Assembly: GCA_013202515.1 (NCBI GenBank)
Contig: JABMRN010000182.1
Location: 1-16,681, forward strand
Length of the DNA stretch: 16,681 bases
Direction: 5' to 3'
Source of the DNA: Candidatus Omnitrophota bacterium
GTDB lineage: Bacteria; Omnitrophota; Gorgyraeia; JABMRN01
Within the stretch, counting starts at the first letter, position 1. Each line of letters opens with the position of its first letter. Position numbers and translations under genes: made by a program. Positions 6,989-14,647 of the stretch are shown piece after piece. The notes under the pieces were generated by a model that saw nothing but the letters and a program-made list of their open reading frames with translations, did no database searches and was not told where the DNA came from.

Positions 6989-9900
6989 ATGAAGAGACAC
7001 AGCGATTTTGTCCATCTCCACGTTCATACTCAGTACAGCCTTCTTGATGGTGCGTGCAAGATAGATGATCTTCTTGAAGCTGCACAGCGTTATAAGATGC
7101 CCGCCGTTGCAATCACCGACCACGGAAACATGTTTGGCAACATAGAGTTTTATACCAAGGCAATTAACCGAGGAATAAAACCAATAATAGGGTGCGAAGT
7201 ATACGTCGCTCCCGATTCCCGTTTCGAAAAATCTTCAAGAGGTATCAAAGAGGCATCGTTTCATCTTATACTTTTGGCGAAGGATGAAATCGGATACAGG
7301 AATTTAATGAAACTTGTATCTATAGGATACCTAGAGGGATTTTACTACAGACCGCGCGTGGATAAAGAGGCTCTCGCCAAGTATAACGATGGGTTGATTT
7401 GCCTTTCTGCGTGTCTCAAGGGAGAGATACCACACCTGATAAATTCCGGAAACATGGATTTGGCAAAAAGGACTGCGGATGAATACAGACATATTTTCGG
7501 GAAGGGAAACTTTTACCTTGAGATTCAAGATAATCTCATTGATGAGCAGGAAAAAGTTAATAGAGAGATTATTAACATTTCTAAAGAGTTAGACATACCG
7601 GTAGTGGCTACTAACGATGTTCATTATCTTGCCAAGGATGACGTAAAGGCACACGAAGCGCTTCTCTGCATACAAACCCAGACAACGCTTGATGATCCCA
7701 ACAGGATGAGGCTCCAGACAGAGGAATTCTACTTTAAGGCCGCGGATATAATGAAAAGATCTTTCGGTTCTTCTTGCCCGGAGGCTATCACTAATACCAT
7801 TGAAATCACCGAGAAATGCAATCTCGAGCTCGATTTTACTAAAACCCATCTTCCGCAGTTTCATCCACCGGAGGGTTTATCTAGAGAGCAATACCTTAGG
7901 AATCTGGTGGACGAGGGCGTGAAAAAAAGATACACGAACGTGGATAAAGTACTAAAAGAGCGTGTCGAGCATGAATTAAGAATAATAGAGCAAAGCGGTT
8001 ACCCGAGTTATTTTTTAATAGCATGGGATTTTGTGAATTATGCAAAATCAAAAGGCATACCTGTAGGTCCAGGTAGGGGTTCAGCGGCCGGCAGTGTTAT
8101 CAGTTATGCACTAGGCATAACGGATATAGATCCAATACGATATGACCTTCTTTTTGAAAGATTCTTGAATCCAGAACGTATAACGCTTCCCGATATAGAC
8201 ATTGATTTTTGCTATGAGAGACGTAATGAGGTAATAGAATATGTTATCAATAAATATTCGAAAGAAAATGTTTCCCAGATTATTACCTTTGGTACCATGA
8301 TGGCCAAGGGCGTAATAAGAGATGTGGGCCGTGTTATGGGTATGGCTTATGCTGAGGTGGATAAAATAGCGAAACTTATACCGAACGATCTTAATATGAC
8401 GCTCAATCAGGCCCTTGAGGCTGAGCCAGAGCTTACAGAACTTTACCGTACGGACATGAGAATTAAGCAGCTCATAGATATTTCAAAGAGGCTCGAAGGT
8501 CTTACGAGGCATGCCTCAACACACGCTGCCGGAGTTGTCATAAGCGAAAAACCGTTGGATAACTATGTCCCAATGTACAAAACAAATGAAGACATGGTAA
8601 CAACGGGTATTTCCATGACTTCTTTGGAAAAGGTGGGGCTTCTTAAAATGGATTTTTTAGGGCTTCGCACGCTTACGGTAATAAGTCAGGCATTGAAAAT
8701 AATAAAAAGGGCATCGAATATAGATATCAACATAGAGGACATTTCTCTTGATGACCCGCCGACATTTAAGCTGTTAGCAAACTCCGAATCCATAGGCGTG
8801 TTTCAGCTTGAAAGTTCAGGCATGAGGGACCTTTTACGGAAACTCAAACCAAACAAGTTCGAAGACATCATTTCATTACTTGCACTCTTTAGGCCCGGTC
8901 CTATAGGAAGCGGTATGTTGGATGATTTTATGAGGAGACGTCATGGTGAAGTACGGGTAAGATTCGATCATCCAAAACTGGAACCTATCTTGAAAGATAC
9001 ATACGGAATCATTGTCTTCCAGGAACAGGTTATGATGATAGCCTCAAATCTTGCGGGATTCAGCCTTGCAGAAGCGGATAATTTAAGAAGGGCAATGAGC
9101 AAGAAAACGCCTGAGGTGATGGCAGAGGCAAGAAAAGATTTTATAGAAGGTTGTGTTGCCGGAGATATTGACAGACAAGCGGCCGAGAAAATCTTCAATC
9201 TTATAGAATATTTTGCGGGTTATGGTTTCAATAAGTCACATTCGGCTGCTTACGCGATGATAAGTTATAGGACTGCCTATCTAAAGGCGAATTACCCCGC
9301 GGAGTTTATGACTGCAGTTCTAAGCAGTGAAAAAGATAATACGGATAAGATAGCGGTTTACATAAACGAAGCGATCCGCATGGGGATAAAAATATTGCCG
9401 CCGGATGCCAATGAAAGTTTCGCAAACTTTACAGTAGTGACGGACAGCATAAGATTTGGACTTGCAGCGGTTAAGAACGTTGGTCAAGGAGCAATAGATT
9501 CTATAATAACTTCCCGCAAGAAATATGGTAAGTTCAAATCCCTCTACGATTTTACCGAACGGGTTGATTCAAGGCTTGTCAACAGAAAGGTCATAGATTC
9601 ACTTGTTAAATGCGGGGCATTTGATAGCCTTGGCTACCATAGGTCCCAGCAGCTCGCCATAATAGATGGAGCACTTGAGGTGGCAGGCGGTGTTCAAAAA
9701 GATAGGCTTAACGGACAGTTGTCTTTTTTTGATACCTTTGAGTCAGAAGATACATTTAAAAAGACCTTCCATGAAATTCCCAATATACCCGAATGGCCTG
9801 AAAATCAGCTTTTGGCATACGAAAAAGAAATGCTAGGTTTTTACATAACAAAGCATCCACTTACGAGTTTTGAATTATTGCTTAAGACTTATTCAACGTG

Positions 9901-10441
9901 TCAGATACAGGAATTGCCTTCACGAAGAGATGGTGAGGAGATCGTAATTGGTGGAATAATGAGCAAAGTAAAGCTTACAACTACGAGAAAAACAGGCGAA
10001 AAGATGGCGATCGTAAGCTTTGAAGACCTGACAAGTTCCTGCGAGGTACTCGTATTCCCAAGGACTTTCAAAAAAGTCGCCTCGATGATAAGTGCAGATG
10101 CCATAGCATTTGTCAAGGGCAGGCTGAGCCTGAGAGAAGATGAGCCTAAACTTTTGGCAAGCGAAATCATATCACCGTCCGATATAAAGGCAAGGTATAC
10201 TCGTGCCATATTCGTTCAACTTGCGACACCGGGATTGGACAATTCAATATTAGAAGTCCTTAAGAAAAAGCTCTTGAAGCATCCCGGGAAGGTGCCGGTA
10301 TATCTGAATTTTCTTAATCCTGACGGTAGAAGAGTAAGAATGTCTGTGGGCAGGAATTTAAATGTTCGGGCCAACGACAATACCCTTGAGGATATTGAAT
10401 CAGTGGCTGGTAAGGGTTCGGTAAGTTTTAGGGTCGAGTAA
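6989..10441 (+). CDS. dnaE: DNA polymerase III alpha subunit (replicative polymerase), with PHP domain
   Basis: DnaE is the catalytic subunit of the chromosomal replicase. At 1150 residues it is the DnaE1 type. The N-terminal PHP domain (about 5-280) keeps the metal-site pattern: H11/H13, D44-H45 in TDHGN, E70 in GCE, H92, C142, and D210/H212 in NDVHY. The polymerase core has GPGRGSAAGS (from about 360), the catalytic pair D402/D404 in PDIDIDF (401-407), and D555 in LKMDFLG, at almost the same numbers as in E. coli. A fingers region (ALFRPGPIGSGM, FNKSHSAAY), a clamp-binding motif QLSFF (910-914) and a C-terminal OB fold (about 983-1070) follow. The start has only a weak TAGGGAT site. A run of seven T (9724-9730) encodes part of the clamp motif. 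No terminator is visible after it. Confidence 0.97.
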   Translation: MKRHSDFVHLHVHTQYSLLDGACKIDDLLEAAQRYKMPAVAITDHGNMFGNIEFYTKAINRGIKPIIGCEVYVAPDSRFEKSSRGIKEASFHLILLAKDEIGYRNLMKLVSIGYLEGFYYRPRVDKEALAKYNDGLICLSACLKGEIPHLINSGNMDLAKRTADEYRHIFGKGNFYLEIQDNLIDEQEKVNREIINISKELDIPVVATNDVHYLAKDDVKAHEALLCIQTQTTLDDPNRMRLQTEEFYFKAADIMKRSFGSSCPEAITNTIEITEKCNLELDFTKTHLPQFHPPEGLSREQYLRNLVDEGVKKRYTNVDKVLKERVEHELRIIEQSGYPSYFLIAWDFVNYAKSKGIPVGPGRGSAAGSVISYALGITDIDPIRYDLLFERFLNPERITLPDIDIDFCYERRNEVIEYVINKYSKENVSQIITFGTMMAKGVIRDVGRVMGMAYAEVDKIAKLIPNDLNMTLNQALEAEPELTELYRTDMRIKQLIDISKRLEGLTRHASTHAAGVVISEKPLDNYVPMYKTNEDMVTTGISMTSLEKVGLLKMDFLGLRTLTVISQALKIIKRASNIDINIEDISLDDPPTFKLLANSESIGVFQLESSGMRDLLRKLKPNKFEDIISLLALFRPGPIGSGMLDDFMRRRHGEVRVRFDHPKLEPILKDTYGIIVFQEQVMMIASNLAGFSLAEADNLRRAMSKKTPEVMAEARKDFIEGCVAGDIDRQAAEKIFNLIEYFAGYGFNKSHSAAYAMISYRTAYLKANYPAEFMTAVLSSEKDNTDKIAVYINEAIRMGIKILPPDANESFANFTVVTDSIRFGLAAVKNVGQGAIDSIITSRKKYGKFKSLYDFTERVDSRLVNRKVIDSLVKCGAFDSLGYHRSQQLAIIDGALEVAGGVQKDRLNGQLSFFDTFESEDTFKKTFHEIPNIPEWPENQLLAYEKEMLGFYITKHPLTSFELLLKTYSTCQIQELPSRRDGEEIVIGGIMSKVKLTTTRKTGEKMAIVSFEDLTSSCEVLVFPRTFKKVASMISADAIAFVKGRLSLREDEPKLLASEIISPSDIKARYTRAIFVQLATPGLDNSILEVLKKKLLKHPGKVPVYLNFLNPDGRRVRMSVGRNLNVRANDNTLEDIESVAGKGSVSFRVE

Positions 10442-10451
10442 AGGAATCAAG

Positions 10452-10480
10452 TTGACTTTTTGCATAACCTGTGTTATCAT
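10452..10480 (+). promoter_or_regulatory. Predicted promoter of the 144-aa gene / hup / hisS / aspS run
   Basis: The -35 TTGACT (10452-10457) and -10 TATCAT (10475-10480) are separated by 17 nt in the 59-nt gap after dnaE. Predicted start is near 10487, only about 14 nt before the ATG at 10501. A perfect short dyad, ATAAC-CTGT-GTTAT (10464-10477), overlaps the spacer and -10 and could be an operator, though 5-bp arms in AT-rich DNA can arise by chance. Confidence 0.65.
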
Positions 10481-10500
10481 AAGCACTTACATATTTTTCA

Positions 10501-10935
10501 ATGATTGATAAAAAACTCGAAGATAACATTAAGAATACCAAGCGCTTTCTTGAATTCTGGTCGAAGTTTCATGAAATGCATACAGAGCTAATAACCGGTA
10601 GCGCAGTCCTGCCAAAACGGCAGGAGGATTTCCGTTCGACCAGGACGTTGGTGAATTCGAGATTTCAAGATCTGATGGAGTTTGTAGGTATAAACCAGGC
10701 CGAGAGGGTGACTAAGGCAATTCCTCTCTACGAGATTTTATCCATTGAAAATACCTCTGACATATCAGACGAAAAAATCGCAAGAATAGAGGATTATTGG
10801 ACGGATTCGTATATTTATTTATCGTTTATTTTAGGACGGCTGCAGAAAAAGAAAAAGCGCATAGAAAGATTCAATAAGTTTTTTTTCATGGCAAAGAATT
10901 TTTTTAGACACGTTAACGGTAGGAGGACGGAATGA
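10501..10935 (+). CDS. Unassigned 144-residue soluble, largely helical protein
   Basis: I do not recognise this family. The protein is hydrophilic, with no signal peptide or membrane segment, and looks mostly alpha-helical. A charged first helix (1-30) is followed by a stretch rich in polar and basic residues (38-60), an acidic middle (83-99), and a strongly basic C-terminal part: QKKKKRIERFNKFFFMAKN (115-133) then FFRHVNGRR. The basic tail could bind nucleic acid; that is inference only. No ribosome-binding sequence precedes the ATG, and no upstream in-frame start is plausible, so it may be near-leaderless from the promoter at 10452-10480. It overlaps the HU gene by 4 nt (ATGA), and the AGGAGG for that gene lies inside this one at 10921-10926, so the two are translationally coupled. 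Two T-runs (10879-10886 and 10899-10905) lie close to the 3' end. Confidence 0.8.
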   Translation: MIDKKLEDNIKNTKRFLEFWSKFHEMHTELITGSAVLPKRQEDFRSTRTLVNSRFQDLMEFVGINQAERVTKAIPLYEILSIENTSDISDEKIARIEDYWTDSYIYLSFILGRLQKKKKRIERFNKFFFMAKNFFRHVNGRRTE

Positions 10936-11204
10936 CCAAAAGAGAAATCATACTGAAGATTGCTGATGAGACGGATCTGAAGCAAATAAACGTAAAAAGC
11001 GTTGTTCAGAAAACCTTAGATGCAATAGTCGAGAGTCTTTCAAAAGGTGAAACGGTGGAGTTGAGGAATTTTGGTATTTTCAAGGTTAAATCAAGGAAGA
11101 AAAGAATGGGAAGAAATCCCAAGACAGGCGAAACTATCTCTGTGCCGGAGAAGAAGGTAGTCAATTTTAAGCCCGGTCTCATCATGAAGGGAAAAGTAAA
11201 ATAA
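10932..11204 (+). CDS. HU/IHF-family DNA-binding protein
   Basis: This 90-residue nucleoid protein would bend and compact DNA as a dimer. It has the N-terminal helical dimerisation part (1-40), the GETVELRNFGIFKVKSRKKR beta saddle, and the DNA-embracing arm with MGRNPKTGE; Arg61-Asn62-Pro63 places the intercalating proline at the canonical position 63. It ends NFKPGLIMKGKVK. The sequence cannot separate a homodimeric HU from an IHF-like subunit, so I give no symbol; the RMGRNPKTGETISVP arm leans towards the IHF-alpha-like side. AGGAGG at 10921-10926 gives a clear start, within the end of the upstream 144-aa gene. hisS follows after 18 nt. Confidence 0.95.
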   Translation: MTKREIILKIADETDLKQINVKSVVQKTLDAIVESLSKGETVELRNFGIFKVKSRKKRMGRNPKTGETISVPEKKVVNFKPGLIMKGKVK

Positions 11205-11222
11205 CTTTTAGGATAGCTTAAT

Positions 11223-12500
11223 ATGAAATATAAAGCCGTAAGAGGAATGCAAGATATTTTGCCTCAGGACGTAGGCATCTGGCACTGGCTGGAACGTAAA
11301 GCCCGCAGCGATCTTGAATCTTATGGATTCAAAGAAATAAGAACTCCACTATTAGAAGATACTTCTGTTTTTGTCCGCAGCATAGGCGAGACTACAGACA
11401 TTGTAAAAAAAGAGATGTATACCTTTAAGGATAAAAAGGAGAGATCTTTAACCTTAAGGCCCGAAGGAACCGCTCCTATAGTACGCTCTTATATAGAACA
11501 TTCTCTTGATAAAGCGCAATACGGTTCTAAACTGTATTATATAGGCCCCATGTTTAGAAGCGAAAGGCCGCAAAAGGGACGTACCAGGCAGTTTCATCAG
11601 ATAGGAATAGAGGTGTTCGGTTCAAAATCCCCTTATGCTGATGTTGAAGTGATAATGCAGTTAAGAAATATGCTTAACTCCTTTGAATTAGAGGACTTTA
11701 CTATAAATCTGAACAGCCTTGGTTGCAATGAAGTATGTAAACCTAAATTTACTGATAAGCTGCAAAAATATTTAGAGGGCAAAGAAAGCAGACTGTGCGA
11801 AGATTGTAAGAGGAGAGTAAAAATAAACGTTCTGCGTGTGTTAGACTGCAAAAAAGATTCCTGTATTCAAGTAGTAAGAAATGCGCCAAGTACACTGGAT
11901 GGTTTATGCGATCCGTGCAAGGATCATTTTGACAGAGTTAAGGAAGGCCTATCTAAGCTAAAATTAATAAACATCAAGGAAACAAAAAACCTGGTCAGGG
12001 GATTGGATTATTATACAGGGACAGTTTTTGAGGTTACACACCCTGATTTAGGCGCTCAGGATGCGATAGGCGCGGGCGGAAGATATGATAATTTAGTAAA
12101 GGACATGGGAGGTCCTGATACCCCTGCCATAGGATATGCGCTTGGAATGGAACGGATAATATTAGCGCTTAGAAATAAAACCACTTCTACCGATACTAAG
12201 TCCGAGGGCGTAGTATATATTGCAACATTGGGCGATATGGGAAAAATAGAAGGCTTAAAATTAGCTGATGAAATCAGAAAAGCATTACCATCAGTAGTTT
12301 TGTTGACAAGCACAATGGAATCTTCTTTGAAATCCCAGCTGAGGGCAGCTGATAGGCAAGGGGCAAAGCTGGTTCTTATACTCGGAGAAGACGAGATTGA
12401 AAAAGGGGAAGTTCTTTTAAAGGACATGATTAAAAAGGATCAGGTCCCTGTTAAAAGGAAAGATATTGTTGAAGAATTGAAAAAGAGACTGAAATGCTAA
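11223..12500 (+). CDS. hisS: Histidyl-tRNA synthetase (class II)
   Basis: HisRS charges tRNA-His with histidine. The 425 residues match the bacterial form. Class II motif 2 is FRSERPQKGRTRQFHQ (111-126); the histidine-specific peptides are LVRGLDYYTG (257-266, with catalytic Arg259) and GGRYDNLV (285-292); motif 3 is GYALGMERI (304-312). The C-terminal anticodon-binding domain covers about 330-425. Eight cysteines sit in four pairs between motifs 2 and 3: C168/C172, C192/C195, C209/C214 and C229/C232, a spacing that suggests metal binding. Part of this pattern (LCEDC, LDCK) is known in other bacterial HisRS. The hisS-aspS order is common in bacteria, and the stop overlaps the aspS start by 7 nt. 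Confidence 0.97.
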   Translation: MKYKAVRGMQDILPQDVGIWHWLERKARSDLESYGFKEIRTPLLEDTSVFVRSIGETTDIVKKEMYTFKDKKERSLTLRPEGTAPIVRSYIEHSLDKAQYGSKLYYIGPMFRSERPQKGRTRQFHQIGIEVFGSKSPYADVEVIMQLRNMLNSFELEDFTINLNSLGCNEVCKPKFTDKLQKYLEGKESRLCEDCKRRVKINVLRVLDCKKDSCIQVVRNAPSTLDGLCDPCKDHFDRVKEGLSKLKLINIKETKNLVRGLDYYTGTVFEVTHPDLGAQDAIGAGGRYDNLVKDMGGPDTPAIGYALGMERIILALRNKTTSTDTKSEGVVYIATLGDMGKIEGLKLADEIRKALPSVVLLTSTMESSLKSQLRAADRQGAKLVLILGEDEIEKGEVLLKDMIKKDQVPVKRKDIVEELKKRLKC

Positions 12501-14256
12501 GAACGCACACTTGTGGAGAAATTAACGAGAAGCTTGTGGGTAAAGATGTTACGATTGCCGGATGGGTACACTCCCGCCGCGATCACGGAGAACTCATGTT
12601 TGTAGATTTGAGGGATGCATACGGCATCGTTCAAGTAGTATTCGACCCTAAGGTTAATAGAGATCTTCATACTAAGGCGCATGAGTTAAAAAGCGAATAT
12701 GTGATCAGCATAAAGGGAAAGGTCAGGCCGAGGCCCAAGGGTACGGAGAACAAAAAAATACCAACGGGGATGGTGGAGGTGTTGGCTGATGAAGTTACCG
12801 TTTTAAATAAATCTTTAGTTCCGCCCTTCGAGATGGATGATAGCGTTTCTGTATCTGAAGAGGTACGGTTAAAATACCGCTACCTAGACCTTAGAAAACC
12901 CCTCATGCAGAAAAACTTAAGACTGCGCCATAAGGTCGTTAAGATTATAAGGGATTTTCTATCCGATGAAAAATTTATCGAAATAGAAACACCGATACTT
13001 ACCAAATCAACGCCTGAGGGTGCACGCGATTATCTGGTTCCTTCCAGAACTAATATAGACAAATTTTATGCGCTTCCCCAGTCACCGCAGCTTTTTAAGC
13101 AAATATTGATGGTAGCCGGACTTGATCGGTATTATCAGATCGCCCGTTGCTTCAGAGACGAGGACCTTAGGGCAGACAGACAGCCGGAATTTACCCAGCT
13201 TGACATGGAGATGTCATTTGTTGAAGAAAATGATATATTTTCTATTTGTGAAGAGCTTATGGCAAAGCTTTTTAAAGAAATAGCAGGCATTTCTTTAAAA
13301 ACACCTTTCCCTCGCATGAGCCATAGAGAGACAATGTCGCATTTCGGGACGGATAAGCCGGACTTAAGAATAAAATCCCTTGAACTAAAAAACGTAACTT
13401 GCCTCTTTGCAAATTCAGAGTTTAAGGTTTTCAAAAATGCCGTTGATGAGAAAAAAGAGATAATAGGTTTTAATGCCGAAGCTTGTGCCGATTTTAGCCG
13501 TAAGGATATAGACGAATTGACCGAAAGGGCTAAGACTCAGGGTGCCAGTGGATTGGCTTATTTTAAAATAGAGAAGGATAAAGTTGCTTCACCAATAGCA
13601 AAGTTTTTCAAACCAGAGGAAATCAACAAATTAAAAGACGCTATGAAAGCTAATGCAGGCGATCTTCTGCTTTTTGTAGCGGATAGAAAACAGATTGCTT
13701 ACGACGCCCTAGCCGATTTAAGAATGGAAATCGCAAGGCGCCGGGGATTAATCGAAAAAGACGTATTTAAGCTGTTGTGGGTAGTGGATTTCCCGCTTTT
13801 TAAATACAACGAAGATGAAAAGCGCTGGGAATCCGAACACCATCCCTTTACTGCCTGTAGAATACAAGATATACCCCTTCTCAAAGAAGGAAAATTTGAA
13901 TCTATACTAGCAAGATCATATGATTTGGTAATTAACGGCACAGAAATCGGCAGCGGCAGCATAAGGATACATTCCAGAGAGCTTCAGGAAGAGATTTTTA
14001 GGGTAATAGGAATTAAGCTAAAGATGCACAAGAGAGATTCGGATTTCTCATAGATGCTTTTAACTATGGCGCTCCGCCGCATGGAGGCGTTGCCTTTGGG
14101 CTCGACAGATTTATAACACTTTTTACTAAAAGTGAATCGATACGGGATGTAATCGCATTTCCAAAAACACAGAAGGCTGTTTGTCCGATGACTGGGGCAC
14201 CCTCGTCAGTGGATGACGCTCAGCTAAAAGAGCTGCATATACGCAGAGGGAAGTAG
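12494..14256 (+). CDS. aspS: Aspartyl-tRNA synthetase, with an apparent -1 frameshift near the 3' end
   Basis: AspRS charges tRNA-Asp. The 0 frame runs from the ATG at 12494 through Lys510 (14021-14023) and then diverges to MHKRDSDFS and a stop at 14051-14053. Reading instead from base 14023 in the -1 frame gives 77 residues of perfect AspRS C-terminus (DAQERFGFLID, NYGAPPHGG, AFGLDR, DVIAFPKTQ, MTGAPS) to the TAG at 14254-14256; the joined protein is 587 residues, the normal length. Visible are the OB-fold anticodon domain (1-105), FRDEDLRADRQPEFTQLDMEM (motif 2, 220-240, split here as FRDE and the rest), the bacterial GAD insert (about 290-420), and motif 3 with GLDR only in the shifted part. 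The 519-residue product would lack motif 3 and should be inactive. His31 and Gly83 fit a non-discriminating enzyme (see findings). Confidence 0.93.
14018..14053 (+). other. Frameshift site in aspS
   Basis: At CTAAAGATGC (14018-14027) one base appears to be missing: CTA AAN GAT GCA CAA would continue the AspRS protein as Leu-Lys-Asp-Ala-Gln. The simplest repair is four A in place of three at 14020-14022. Without it, translation ends at the TAG in 14051-14053. The break could be a sequencing or assembly error, a real mutation, or less likely recoding. Confidence 0.9.
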
Positions 14257-14275
14257 CAAATAAAAAGGAGGCAAA

Positions 14276-14647
14276 ATGAGATTGGTTGCTTTATTGCTTA
14301 TTATGTCGGTAGTGCTTACTGGTTGTAGCAGTGTAAAAACCTATACCTATAAAAGAGACAGGGTTGACCAGGAGGTGCAGAAGGGCAACCGTGGCTTCAT
14401 GAAAGGCACGCCCCCACCTGCAAAAAGCAGAGAGGGCTTAAAGAGAACTCTGTACGGCTGCGACATAGAGATACCGATTATGCCGTGGGAAAAGGGCAGG
14501 GTTTCAATTCCGCCAGAAGGGCAGAAGGGAAAAGTTGACATTCCTCCAGCAGAAGATCAAAAGACTATTTATGAGATTCCAGATAGATCATCTAAGACCA
14601 CGACTATTAAGGGTGAGGTGGTAGACGAAGAGGAATGGATTAAATAA
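14276..14647 (+). CDS. Small predicted lipoprotein of unknown function
   Basis: This 123-residue protein has a short type II signal peptide (MRLVALLLIMSVV) and a lipobox LTGC ending at Cys17. Ser at +2 fits sorting to the outer membrane under the E. coli rule. The mature part is charged and proline-rich with no clear domain: KRDRVDQEVQKGNRG (about 27-41), a GTPPPAK segment, then a low-complexity stretch with repeated IP turns (IEIPIMP, VSIPPEG, VDIPPAE, YEIPD) at about 65-102, and an acidic C-terminus. This suggests an extended tether or linker. A second Cys (near residue 62) is present. AGGAGG at 14266-14271 sets the start. It directly precedes phoH with no gap. I do not recognise a named family. 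Confidence 0.85.
   Translation: MRLVALLLIMSVVLTGCSSVKTYTYKRDRVDQEVQKGNRGFMKGTPPPAKSREGLKRTLYGCDIEIPIMPWEKGRVSIPPEGQKGKVDIPPAEDQKTIYEIPDRSSKTTTIKGEVVDEEEWIK

Noticed and set aside
9724..9730. T7 run in dnaE at the clamp-binding motif as a slippage site
   Set aside because: The run encodes the ordinary QLSFFD motif, and nothing around it suggests recoding; Phe-Phe by chance explains it.
14014..14027. Programmed -1 frameshifting in aspS
   Set aside because: The 0-frame heptamer G CTA AAG does not fit X XXY YYZ, and I see no upstream Shine-Dalgarno-like stimulator or clear downstream pseudoknot. A lost A in the A-run is simpler. Kept only as an alternative.
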